From the NCBI GenBank assembly GCA_016714015.1, contig JADJNZ010000001.1:1-64000 (forward strand): a DNA stretch of 64,000 bases, in the 5' to 3' direction. The notes beneath the pieces were generated by a model. The model saw only the letters and a program-made list of their open reading frames with translations, made no database searches and was not told the DNA's origin. Each line of letters begins with the position of its first letter. Position 1 is the stretch's first letter. This DNA comes from Gemmatimonadota bacterium. Its GTDB lineage: Bacteria > Gemmatimonadota > Gemmatimonadetes > Gemmatimonadales > Gemmatimonadaceae. Below are positions 36,051 to 43,971 of the stretch, in pieces. The translations under genes were made by a program, and so were the position numbers.

Positions 36051-36653
36051 TCAGCCGTTCCACTGCGTCACGACGACGCGAGCGGGACGGAGGAGCGTGC
36101 CGTTGTGGACGTAGCCGACCTGGAAGACCTGCGCGACGAGGTGGTCCTCCTCCTTGGACGCCGCGGGCGTGGTGGTGATCGCCTCGTGCAGCGCCGGGTC
36201 GAAGGGATGGCCCTTGGGGTCGATGACCTCGAGGCCGTGGCCGGCGAGCGACTTGAGCATCTTCTTCTCGACCATCGCCACACCCTCGATCGCCGTGCGC
36301 GCGTCGGTCGTGGCCGGATCCACATGCGCGAACCGCGCGATGTCGTCGATCGTCTCGAGCAGGCCGCGGAGCAGGAACTGCATCCCCTTGAGCTCCGCCT
36401 CCTGCCGCTCGCGCACCGCGCGCTTGCGGTAGTTCTCGAACTCGGCGAAGAGCCGCAGATACTTGTCCTTCTGCTCCTGCACCTCGCGGGCGAGGGCGGA
36501 GGTCACCATCCCGACCTCCTCGTTCTCCGAGGCCTGCTCGTCCACGGCCCCGCTGACATCGGCCGGCATGCCCTGGGCGGCGGCGGGGTCGATGGCCGCG
36601 TTCTCGAAGGAGGAGGTCTGGGTCGGGTCGGGGGTCACGTTCGGGTCGGTCAT
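36051..36653 (-). CDS. grpE: Nucleotide exchange factor GrpE
   Basis: ADP-release factor for DnaK, 200 aa. An acidic disordered N-terminus is followed by a long coiled coil (EVQEQKDKYLRLFAEFENYRKRA), the four-helix region, and the C-terminal beta domain with FDPALHEAI and VFQVGYVHNGTLLRPARVVV. I took ATG 36,653; an in-frame GTG at 36,677 is an alternative. Neither has a clear ribosome site, so a leaderless message is possible. Upstream partner of dnaJ. Confidence 0.95.
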   Translation of the reverse strand: MTDPNVTPDPTQTSSFENAAIDPAAAQGMPADVSGAVDEQASENEEVGMVTSALAREVQEQKDKYLRLFAEFENYRKRAVRERQEAELKGMQFLLRGLLETIDDIARFAHVDPATTDARTAIEGVAMVEKKMLKSLAGHGLEVIDPKGHPFDPALHEAITTTPAASKEEDHLVAQVFQVGYVHNGTLLRPARVVVTQWNG

Positions 36654-36799
36654 GAGGAGAAAGGTCGCCGTTTCCACAGTAGAGGGGCAACGGTCGTGCC
36701 AAGCCCGGCGTGCCGGATCAGCAGGTCCGGCGCGGGGGCAGGCTCCCTACGGCTCCGCGGGGCGTGCCGTTTCGGCGCACGCGCGCCCGTCGGCGCGCG

Positions 36800-37369
36800 C
36801 TACCCGTCCACCGCCTCGTCGAAGAGGGCGACCAGGGCGATCCGGAGCGGCGCCAGACCGGGACGCGGCTGCCACTCGATCGCCTCGCGGAGCACCTCGG
36901 GCCGCTCGTCGCCCGCGCGCCACCGCTCCACCAGTCGCGCGTGATAGTCGACGATCCAGTACTCGCCGACCCCGGCGCGCTGGTAGAACTCGCGCTTCCG
37001 CCCGCGATCGACCCGCGCCGTGCTCGGGGACAGCACCTCGATCGCGAGCAGGAGCCCGCCGATGGAGTCCCAGCCGAAGACGCGATCGCGGTCAGGCTTC
37101 GGCACCGCCACGTAGAGGTCCGGCTGGACGAGCGTGCCCGGGACGATCTCGATGTCGGCAGGGGAGAACCGCAGCTTCGCCGGCCGCAATGCCCGCACGC
37201 ACGGATCGAGCGCGAGGAAGAACCCCGCCACGACATCCTGATGCGGGTCGCGCGGCGAGGGCGTCACGAGCAGCACCCCGTCGATGCACTCGTAGCGGTT
37301 GCCGTCGTCCGGCAACGCGCGCACGTCCTCGGCAGTCCAGAAACGCGATTCGACCGCAGGCATGGCCAT
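36800..37369 (-). CDS. Uma2 family (DUF820) putative endonuclease
   Basis: 189 aa. The PD-(D/E)XK-like Uma2 fold is recognisable: YECIDGVLLVTPSPRDPHQ, then VQPDLYVAVPK, LAIEVLSPSTARVDRGRKREFYQRAGVGEYWIVD with the conserved Asp, Glu-x-x and Lys residues. The family is common in cyanobacteria, Deinococcus-like and other soil bacteria; function is mostly undetermined. Start ATG 37,369 chosen at the motif-bearing segment (MAMPAVESRFW); a longer form is possible. Monocistronic. Confidence 0.85.
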   Translation of the reverse strand: MAMPAVESRFWTAEDVRALPDDGNRYECIDGVLLVTPSPRDPHQDVVAGFFLALDPCVRALRPAKLRFSPADIEIVPGTLVQPDLYVAVPKPDRDRVFGWDSIGGLLLAIEVLSPSTARVDRGRKREFYQRAGVGEYWIVDYHARLVERWRAGDERPEVLREAIEWQPRPGLAPLRIALVALFDEAVDG

Positions 37370-37388
37370 AGGGTACGCTCGGCTCGGC

Positions 37389-37430
37389 GGAAAAGTAAAG
37401 AGGGCACGCCCGAATCTCGGGAGTGCCCTC
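37389..37430 (-). terminator. Rho-independent terminator downstream of cinA
   Basis: On the minus strand GAGGGCAC-TCCCGAGATTCGGGC-GTGCCCTC forms a stacked hairpin (outer 8 bp, inner 5 bp) followed by TTTACTTTT. It lies 49 bases past the cinA stop and would end the pgsA-cinA transcript. This is the only T-tailed hairpin I found in the window. Confidence 0.85.
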
Positions 37431-37478
37431 ATCTCCACCGGCATCGGTTCTACGCGGGCCCCATCGCCGGACCGCGAT

Positions 37479-38726
37479 TCACCCCGGCAGCGACCGCCGG
37501 ACGAGACTCAGCGCCGCCTGCGTCGCGCGTTGCCGCACCTCGTGCCGGTCTCCCACGCTCGAGGTCCGGAGGGACGAGACGCTGCCGCGCACGGCGACCG
37601 CGACGCAGAAGGTGCCGACGGGCTTCTCCGGGGTCCCCCCGCCCGGCCCGGCGACGCCCGTGATGCTCACGGCGACGTCCGCGCCGAGCGCCGCCGCGGC
37701 CCCCAGCGCCATCTCGCGCGCCGTCTCCTCGCTCACCGCGCCGTGCGCGCGCAACGTCTCCTCCTGCACGCCCAGCTGCCCGATCTTCACCGCATTCGCG
37801 TAGGCGATGACGCCGCCCAGGACGACGTCGCTCGACCCCGGGATGGCGGTGAGCCGCATGCCCAGCATGCCGCCGGTGCAGCTCTCGGCGACGGCGATCC
37901 GCATCCCGTGCGCGCGGAGGGCGTCGAGCACGAGCACCGCGAGGTCCGCCTCGTCCTCGCCGTAGACCCAGCGACCGACCTTGCCGCGCACCGCCTCTGC
38001 CGCGGCCGCGAGCCGCGCGTCCGCCAACGAGGACTCGATGTTGCGGACCGTCAGGCGCAGGTCCACGCCCTCCCACCCTGGGAGATACGCGAGCGACACG
38101 CCCATGGGATCCTTCGCGTGCTCGGCGAGGGCGTCGGCGATCGCGCTCTCGGCGATCCCGGTGGTGCGGAGCGTCCGCGACCGGATCACCGTCCCCCCCG
38201 CGCCGCGCGCGACGAGCCGCGGCAGGAGCGTGTCCTTCGTCATCCCGCGGAACTCGCGCGGCACGCCGGGGAGCATGGCGACCCAGCGGCCGCGCTCGTC
38301 GTCGAGCCAGATCCCCGGCGCCGACCCGTGCCGGTTCTCGAGGATCGTCGCGCCCTCGGGGATCATCGCCTGCATCTCGTTCGCCTTGGGGAGCTCCCCC
38401 GGCCAGCCGCGCGCCTTCCATCGGGCGCGGAGCGCCTCGACGATCGCGTCGTCGCGGTACATGCCGCGCCCGAAGAGCGCGGCGATCGAGGCCTTGGTGA
38501 GGTCGTCGGCGGTGGGGCCGAGTCCGCCGCTCGTGATCACCGCGCCGGTGCGGTCGAGTGCCTCGCGCACGCCGGCCGCGATCTGCTCGGCGCCGTCACC
38601 GACGGTGGCGCGGCGCACCACGCGGACGCCGAGCGCCGCGGCCTCGCGCGCGAAGAACGCGGCATTGGTGTCGATGGTGTAGCCGAGCAGCAGCTCGTCG
38701 CCGATGGTGACGAGTTCGACGTCCAT
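37479..38726 (-). CDS. cinA: CinA family protein (nicotinamide mononucleotide deamidase-type)
   Basis: 415 aa, two domains. The N-terminal MoaB/MogA-like domain (VELVTIGDELLLGYTIDTNAAF, then VITSGGLGPTADDLT and MLPGVPREF) is the COG1058 part. The C-terminal CinA/PncC domain (IAVAESCTGGMLGMRLTAIPGSSDVVLGGVIAYAN, SITGVAGPGGGTPEKPVGT) is linked to NMN deamidation in pyridine nucleotide recycling. Start is 4 bases after the pgsA stop, so cotranscribed. Confidence 0.94.
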   Translation of the reverse strand: MDVELVTIGDELLLGYTIDTNAAFFAREAAALGVRVVRRATVGDGAEQIAAGVREALDRTGAVITSGGLGPTADDLTKASIAALFGRGMYRDDAIVEALRARWKARGWPGELPKANEMQAMIPEGATILENRHGSAPGIWLDDERGRWVAMLPGVPREFRGMTKDTLLPRLVARGAGGTVIRSRTLRTTGIAESAIADALAEHAKDPMGVSLAYLPGWEGVDLRLTVRNIESSLADARLAAAAEAVRGKVGRWVYGEDEADLAVLVLDALRAHGMRIAVAESCTGGMLGMRLTAIPGSSDVVLGGVIAYANAVKIGQLGVQEETLRAHGAVSEETAREMALGAAAALGADVAVSITGVAGPGGGTPEKPVGTFCVAVAVRGSVSSLRTSSVGDRHEVRQRATQAALSLVRRSLPG

Positions 38727-38730
38727 GCGC

Positions 38731-39417
38731 CTACGCCTTCTTGGGGACCGTGAAGACGCTGCCGTGCTTGACGAGATAATCGCCGAGGGAGATCAGCGTC
38801 AGCAGGAAGGCGACGGCGAGCGTGATCGTCCCGATGCCACCGAGGAGTCGCGCCCAGAACATCGCGATGGGCCCATGCCATCCCTGCTCGTCGTAGAGGA
38901 GCTTGAGCCAGAACCAGCAGTAGGAGGCTCCCATCCAGGTGTACTGGAAGCCCGCCTTCCACTTGCCGAGCCGCTGCGCCGCGATGACCACGCCGCGTGC
39001 CTGCGCGAAGCTCCGGAACCAGGTCATGAAGGCCTCGCGCCCGACGATGAGCACGAGGACCCACCAGGGGAACCAGAACGCCTCGAGGCCCCACGTCGTG
39101 AAGGGATACGCCGACCGCTCGGCGATCGCCGGCAGGGCGTTGAGGAGCAGGTCCTCGGGATGGCCCTGGAGCATGAACATCGGGATGAACGTGCCGACGA
39201 GGAGGAGCTTGTCGGCGAGGGGATCGAGGATCTTCCCGAGGTCGGTGATGAGGCCGCGGGCGCGCGCGATCTTCCCGTCCCAGTGGTCGGAGATCGCGGT
39301 GACCAGGTAGAGGACGAACGCGAAGACGCGCACCGGCACCGACTGCACGAACGGCAGCATGGCGAGCAACGGCGACGCGACGATGCGCGCGGCGGAGATC
39401 GTGTTCGGGAGGTTCAC
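38731..39417 (-). CDS. pgsA: CDP-alcohol phosphatidyltransferase, PgsA-like
   Basis: Membrane enzyme of phospholipid synthesis, probably transferring the phosphatidyl group from CDP-diacylglycerol to glycerol 3-phosphate. 228 aa with about six helices. The CDP-alcohol signature is intact: DHWDGKIARARGLITDLGKILDPLADK region with four conserved Asp and two Arg/Gly positions. Some length beyond the usual 180-190 aa lies in an inserted loop (residues 85-120). Upstream of cinA in one transcript. Confidence 0.9.
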   Translation of the reverse strand: MNLPNTISAARIVASPLLAMLPFVQSVPVRVFAFVLYLVTAISDHWDGKIARARGLITDLGKILDPLADKLLLVGTFIPMFMLQGHPEDLLLNALPAIAERSAYPFTTWGLEAFWFPWWVLVLIVGREAFMTWFRSFAQARGVVIAAQRLGKWKAGFQYTWMGASYCWFWLKLLYDEQGWHGPIAMFWARLLGGIGTITLAVAFLLTLISLGDYLVKHGSVFTVPKKA

Positions 39418-39445
39418 GCGGAGTGGCGCCTGCGGGGTCGCCGGC

Positions 39446-40123
39446 TCACGCCAGCGTCTTGAGCACGAGCTTGCTGACCGCCTTGAGGGTGTCGAACACG
39501 CCGTCGCCGGTGACGGCGACCGCCTCGAAGTAATGCGCCCGCTCGACCCACTCGCCCGTCGGCAGCTGCTCGATGATCTGCTCCCCGGGGTGGAACTGGT
39601 CCGGCGTCACCTTCTGCTTGGCCGGGTCGGTGACCTCCCACCCCGGGTTGAGCGTCGCCTGCAGCTCGGCGAGCGGCGCGGCGTTGGGGAGGTCGCGCTT
39701 GTTGTACTGGATCACGAACGGCATCTTCGTGAGGTCGTACCCGTACTCGGCCATGTTGTCGTACAGGTTCTGCATGGCCTCGAGGTTCGCCTCCATGCGC
39801 TCCACCTGCGAGTCGGCGACGAAGACGATCCCGTCGACGCCCTTGAGGATGAGCTTGCGCGAGGCGTTGTAGTAGACCTGCCCCGGCACCGTGTAGAGGT
39901 GGAACCGCGTCTTGAAGCCGCGGATCGTCCCGAGGTCGACGGGGAGGAAGTCGAAGAACAGCGTGCGCTCGGTCTCCGTTGCCAGCGAGATGAGCTTGCC
40001 GCGCGTGTCCGGCTTCACCTTGCCGTAGACATGCTCGAGGTTGGACGTCTTCCCGCCGAGACCAGGACCGTAGTACACGATCTTGCAGTTGATCTCACGC
40101 GAGGCGTAGTTGATCATCGACAT
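39446..40123 (-). CDS. mglA: MglA-type small GTPase
   Basis: Ras-like switch GTPase, 225 aa. G1 YYGPGLGGKTSNL (P-loop), switch region with DFLPVDLG, G3 TVPGQVYYNASRK (a Thr-Val-Pro-Gly in place of Asp-x-x-Gly, as in MglA proteins), G4 YNKRDLPN. Immediately downstream of the roadblock partner. MglA with MglB sets cell polarity and motility in Myxococcus; here a similar polarity role is inferred, not shown. Confidence 0.92.
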   Translation of the reverse strand: MSMINYASREINCKIVYYGPGLGGKTSNLEHVYGKVKPDTRGKLISLATETERTLFFDFLPVDLGTIRGFKTRFHLYTVPGQVYYNASRKLILKGVDGIVFVADSQVERMEANLEAMQNLYDNMAEYGYDLTKMPFVIQYNKRDLPNAAPLAELQATLNPGWEVTDPAKQKVTPDQFHPGEQIIEQLPTGEWVERAHYFEAVAVTGDGVFDTLKAVSKLVLKTLA

Positions 40124-40135
40124 GCGCGTTCTCCC

Positions 40136-40621
40136 TTAGCCGAACAGCTGGTCGATCTCGTCATCAGCACCGGCGAGGAGGCCGGGCTGCTGCGCTGCCG
40201 ACTTGCCGCGCGTGAACACTTCGTGGAACAGCTTGGTGAGCTCGAGCACGGTGTCCTTGATCCGGAGACGGACGAGGCCGAGGGTGGTCCGGTTGTCGAA
40301 CAGCGCGACGAGGATGACGCGCTTCGCGACGTCGGCGAGGTACATCGATTCCTTCTCGCCCTGGTGGAAGAGCGAGTTGAAGTCGCTCTCGCCGATGAGC
40401 TGCGCGAGTTGGGCATTCGCGGAGAAGTCGGCGGCGGTGAGCGTCGCGAACGCCGTGGGATCGAACGTCGGCGCCTCGCCGACCGTCGCCACGAGCTGCC
40501 CGGAGCGGTCGACCAGCAGCGCACACCGCGCGTTGGTCTCGCCGAGGAACTTGTTCAACGCATGCGTGATCGCGTTGAAGTCCTCTTCCGTGAATGACCA
40601 GCTTGCCGAGCCGACCGCCAT
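40136..40621 (-). CDS. mglB: Roadblock/LC7 protein, MglB-like
   Basis: 161 aa. Roadblock/LC7 fold with TEEDFNAITHALNKFLGETNARCALLVDRSGQLVATVG at the N-terminus and later KRVILVALFDNRTTLGLVRLRI. MglB acts as a GTPase-activating partner of MglA; the two genes are 12 bases apart in the order mglB-mglA. Slightly longer than classic MglB, with a C-terminal tail (GKSAAQQPGLLAGADDEIDQLFG). Confidence 0.88.
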   Translation of the reverse strand: MAVGSASWSFTEEDFNAITHALNKFLGETNARCALLVDRSGQLVATVGEAPTFDPTAFATLTAADFSANAQLAQLIGESDFNSLFHQGEKESMYLADVAKRVILVALFDNRTTLGLVRLRIKDTVLELTKLFHEVFTRGKSAAQQPGLLAGADDEIDQLFG

Positions 40622-40663
40622 GCTCCCGTCCTATTCGAGGGTCATCGCCCGTTCAGTCCCGCT

Positions 40664-41251
40664 TCACATCGCCCGGCGCGCGGAGAGCGCCTGCACGATG
40701 GTCACGCCATCCGCGTACTCGAGGTCCCCACCCACGGGGAGGCCCCGCGCCAGCCGGCTCACCGCGACGCCGGAGGGCCGCAACTGCTCCTGAAGATACA
40801 GCGCCGTCGCCTCGCCTTCGAGCTTCGGGTTGGTCGCCACGATGACCTCCCGGACCCCGCCCTGCGTGACCCGGGTCACCAACGCCGCCACCGTGAGATC
40901 CGAGGGCCCCACGCCGTCGAGGGGCGCGAGGCGGCCTCCCAGCACGTGATAGAGCCCGCGATACTCGCCCGTCCGCTCGATCGACGGGATGTCCGACGCC
41001 TCCTCCACCACGCACACCACCGTCCGGTCCCGCCGCGGGTCCGCGCACAGCGCACACCGTTCCGACTCGGTCAGGTTGTAGCACTCCGAGCAGGGACGGA
41101 CCTTCTCCGCCAACGTCACGAGCGCCTCGGCGAGGCGCTTGCTCTGCTCCGGCGGCTGCCGCAACAGATGGTACGTCAGCCGCATCGCCGACTTCCGACC
41201 GATCGTCGGCAGCCGCGACAGCTCGGTGACGAGGTCGTCGATCGCCGACAC
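40664..41251 (-). CDS. recR: Recombination protein RecR
   Basis: DNA-repair protein acting with RecO/RecF to load RecA, 195 aa. Helix-hairpin-helix (SRLPTIGRKSAMRLTYHLL), the zinc finger CSECYN...CALC, and a Toprim domain (VCVVEEASDIPSIERTGEYRGLYHVLGGRLAPLDG, then IVATNPKLEGEATALYL). Start is 3 bases after the ybaB stop; the dnaX-ybaB-recR order is conserved across bacteria. Confidence 0.96.
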   Translation of the reverse strand: MSAIDDLVTELSRLPTIGRKSAMRLTYHLLRQPPEQSKRLAEALVTLAEKVRPCSECYNLTESERCALCADPRRDRTVVCVVEEASDIPSIERTGEYRGLYHVLGGRLAPLDGVGPSDLTVAALVTRVTQGGVREVIVATNPKLEGEATALYLQEQLRPSGVAVSRLARGLPVGGDLEYADGVTIVQALSARRAM

Positions 41252-41254
41252 GCG

Positions 41255-41578
41255 CTAGAACGGGAGCTTGAAGGGCAACCCGCCGAGCCCCAGTCCGCCC
41301 GCGACCTTCTTCATCTCCTCGTCGGCCGCGTCCTTCGCCTTCTTCTGCGACTCCTGCAGCGCGACGACGATGAGATCCTCGAGCATCTCGACGTCGGCGG
41401 GGTTCACGACCTTCGGGTCGATGGAGACGCGCTTCACCGCGCCGCGCCCATCCGCCTCGACGGTCACCAGCCCGCCGCCGGCCGATCCGGTGACGGTGAG
41501 CCGCCCCAATCCTTCCTGCACTTCCTGCAGCTTGCCCTGCATCTGCTGGGCCTGCTGCATCATCTTCATGAGATCCAC
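41255..41578 (-). CDS. ybaB: YbaB/EbfC family nucleoid-associated protein
   Basis: 107 aa, dimeric DNA-binding protein. N-terminal helix MMQQAQQMQGKLQEVQEGLG, then the three-strand core (VEADGRGAVKRVSIDPKVV), and the C-terminal helix DLIVVALQESQKKAKDAADEEM. The Gly/Leu-rich tail (LGLGGLPFKL) is typical. Middle gene of dnaX-ybaB-recR. Confidence 0.94.
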   Translation of the reverse strand: MDLMKMMQQAQQMQGKLQEVQEGLGRLTVTGSAGGGLVTVEADGRGAVKRVSIDPKVVNPADVEMLEDLIVVALQESQKKAKDAADEEMKKVAGGLGLGGLPFKLPF

Positions 41579-41674
41579 GAGCCCGCCGCGCGGTCGAAGT
41601 TGTGCAATCCGAATAAGTTAGGCGTCGGGACCGACCGCCGGCAATCCTGCCGCCCCCCCACCTCGGGGAGCAGC

Positions 41675-43471
41675 TCAGTCCATGAGCTCGAGGTCGAGCG
41701 CGTCGACGGCGGCGTCCAGCATCGGCGACTGCTTGCGGAGCATCGCCATCCGGTCCGCCTTCACCGCCCCCTCGTTCAGGCGACGCACCGCGCGCTCCCC
41801 CTCCGGGGCGACCGCCTTCACCACGACCTTCTGCACGCCGTCGAAGCGGCGCTTGAGGGCCCCGAGGATGATCGCCTCGCCGCCGGTGATGATGTCGGCG
41901 TGCGCATCGGACTCCACCGTGAGCGTGACGGTCCCGCTGGCCGTGACCGCCGTGGGAGTCGCGTGCGCGAGCGTGCTCGAGAGCAGCAGCGCGCGATGCT
42001 CGGCGTTGACGCTGTCGACGATCGCGTCCCAATGCTCGGCGACGCGATTGATGTCGAGGGCGAGCAGGTCGCGCCGGGGCGCGGGCCGGTCGGCGACCTC
42101 GGCGGCGGGCGCGGGAGCTGGAGCGGACGCGCCCGGCGACGCGGCGCGGCGTGGCGGCGGCGCTGGCGCCGGCTCGCTCACCCGCGCCGCCGGCGGCGGC
42201 GGGGCCGCGATGCGCTGCGCGGGCGCTGACACCGGTGCGGACACGGCCGCCGGGACGACGGGCGCAGGAGCCGCGGCCTGGACGGCCGGACGCGCGGTCG
42301 GCGCACCGGCACCGCCCGCGCCCCCACTCCCTCCGCCGGCGGCGACGCCGCGCAGGACCGCTTCGAGGTCGATCGTCCGGTCGAGGAGCGCGAACCGGAC
42401 CAGCAACGTCTCGAAGAGCATCTGCTGCTGGCCGCTGCGCTTCAGGTGCGGCTCCACCTCGACGACGAGGTTGAGCATGCGGAGCAGGTCCCCGGCGGTG
42501 AAGTGCTTCGCGCGCTTCGGCAGCTCCTCCTTCAACCGGTCCGACAGGTCCGGCATCGTGCCGCCGAGGACGATCGCGAGCTGCGCGCGCAGGAGGTCGG
42601 CGAAGTCGGCGAGCAGGATGGAGAAGTCCACGCCGTGATCGGCGAGGCGCGCGACGGCGGTGAAGACGTCGGCGGCCCGGCGTTCGGCGACGAGGTCGAG
42701 GAGCGCGAGGTGCTCGTCCTCGTGCACGAGCCCGAGGGCCTCGCGCACGCGCTCCGCGGTGAGCGTGCCGCCGCCGAGCGACAGGACCTGGTCGGTGAGC
42801 GAGAGCGCATCGCGCATCGAGCCGTCCGCGGCGCGCGCGAGCATCGCGAGCGCGTCCGGCTGGGCGGCGAGTCCTTCGGCCTCGAGCACCGCCGTGAGGC
42901 GCGCGCGCACGTCGGCCGGGCCGATGCGCTTGAGGTCGAAGCGCTGCATGCGCGACAGCACGGGGGCGGCCGCCTGCTGGATCTTGTTCGGCTCCGTCGT
43001 CGCGAAGACGAAGATCACGCGCGGCGGCGGTTCCTCGAGGATCTTGAGGAGCGCATTCCAGGCCTCGCGCGTGAGCATGTGCGCTTCGTCGACGATGTAG
43101 ACCTTGTACCGGTCCTCGCCGGAGGGCGCGTACATGGCGCGTTCCCGGAGCTCGCGGGCATCGTCAACGCCGCGATTGGACGCGGCGTCGATCTCGACCA
43201 CGTCGAGCGACGCGCCACCGGACCAGATGCGGGTGCAGGACGCGCACTCGCCGCAGGGTTCGCGATCCTCGCGCCGGGCCTCGCAGTTGAGCGCCATCGC
43301 GAGCACGCGCGCGAGCGTCGTCTTGCCCGTGCCGCGGGGACCGCAGAAGAGGTAGGCGTGGCCGAGGCGGTCGCCGGAGATCGCGTTGCGCAGCGTGTTC
43401 GCGACGTGCGACTGGACGGCGACATCGGCGAAGCGGCGCGGGCGGTACTTGCGGGCGAGCGCGAGGGACAT
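41675..43471 (-). CDS. dnaX: DNA polymerase III subunits gamma/tau
   Basis: Clamp-loader ATPase, 598 aa. Walker A GPRGTGKTTLARVL, the zinc-binding CEARREDREPCGECASC, Walker B IVDEAHMLT, sensor and SRC-like VLSRMQRFDLKR, then the lid domain. An Ala/Pro-rich linker (about residues 385-465) precedes the C-terminal tau domain. No obvious A-rich slippery site for a short gamma form was seen. 96 bases upstream of ybaB. Confidence 0.96.
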   Translation of the reverse strand: MSLALARKYRPRRFADVAVQSHVANTLRNAISGDRLGHAYLFCGPRGTGKTTLARVLAMALNCEARREDREPCGECASCTRIWSGGASLDVVEIDAASNRGVDDARELRERAMYAPSGEDRYKVYIVDEAHMLTREAWNALLKILEEPPPRVIFVFATTEPNKIQQAAAPVLSRMQRFDLKRIGPADVRARLTAVLEAEGLAAQPDALAMLARAADGSMRDALSLTDQVLSLGGGTLTAERVREALGLVHEDEHLALLDLVAERRAADVFTAVARLADHGVDFSILLADFADLLRAQLAIVLGGTMPDLSDRLKEELPKRAKHFTAGDLLRMLNLVVEVEPHLKRSGQQQMLFETLLVRFALLDRTIDLEAVLRGVAAGGGSGGAGGAGAPTARPAVQAAAPAPVVPAAVSAPVSAPAQRIAAPPPPAARVSEPAPAPPPRRAASPGASAPAPAPAAEVADRPAPRRDLLALDINRVAEHWDAIVDSVNAEHRALLLSSTLAHATPTAVTASGTVTLTVESDAHADIITGGEAIILGALKRRFDGVQKVVVKAVAPEGERAVRRLNEGAVKADRMAMLRKQSPMLDAAVDALDLELMD

Positions 43472-43566
43472 GCGGGGAATTTAGCCTCGGCGGCGGGGTG
43501 GCGTGAGGGCGATCGCGCACCGCCGCGCGGCGGCCGTGCCCCCGTCGTGCGCCGCCGGGAATGCAA

Positions 43567-43599
43567 CGCGCGGGGAGCACATGCGTGCTCACCCGCGCG
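43567..43599 (-). terminator. Hairpin directly after the SRP RNA
   Basis: CGCGCGGG-GAGCAC and GTGCTC-CCCGCGCG pair around a 4-base loop with one bulge (14 bp of stem), one base past the RNA 3' end on the minus strand. Position suggests a processing or termination hairpin; there is no T-tract. Confidence 0.6.
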
Positions 43600-43600
43600 A

Positions 43601-43702
43601 GTGTTCCAGGCCTGACGGAGCGACGACGGACACCACGTACCGTTGCTGCCTTTCGGCCCTGGCGGAGTTGGCGGGCCGAAGCCCCCCGGGACCTGGAACA
43701 CC
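43601..43702 (-). ncRNA. ffs: Signal recognition particle RNA (4.5S, bacterial small type)
   Basis: About 102 nt. The ends pair (GGTGTTCCAGGT with CCTGGAACACT). The apical part carries the conserved Ffh-binding region, CCAGGGCCGAAAGGCAGCAACGG on the minus strand, in place of the CAGGUCCGGAAGGAAGCAG consensus, with a GAAA-type tetraloop. It lies 130 bases upstream of dnaX on the same strand, a common location. Helps target membrane proteins with Ffh. Confidence 0.88.
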
Positions 43703-43768
43703 AGAAGGATAGCGGGAGAGGGCGGCGTGGACAACGCAGCGCCGTCGGATTCCTCGATACTACGGGGC

Positions 43769-43794
43769 GCGAGCCACCCGGTCGGGTGGCTCGC
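43769..43794. other. Perfect 11-bp inverted repeat between ffs and rbcL
   Basis: GCGAGCCACCC and its exact complement around GGTC. No T-tract on either strand. It lies between the divergent ffs and rbcL genes. Possible bidirectional hairpin or regulatory site; no function is assigned. Confidence 0.5.
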
Positions 43795-43971
43795 CTCCAT
43801 CCCGATAGGCGTTCTGCCGGGGCGTGACGCGTCCTAGACTGCCTCCCAGCTGAGCGACTCCTCAGGGAATCGAGCGCGAGACTCAGTTGCGCGGCGGCGG
43901 GGGCGGGGGGCTCCCGTCCGCCTGCGCTCCCCGCCCCCCATCCGCCGCGGGCGGGACAAGGAGCTGCTGAC

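Noticed and set aside
41579..41674. GTTAGGC near 41,620 as another attC core
   Set aside because: No paired arm or complementary core lies nearby; it sits in the dnaX-ybaB spacer of the core genome.
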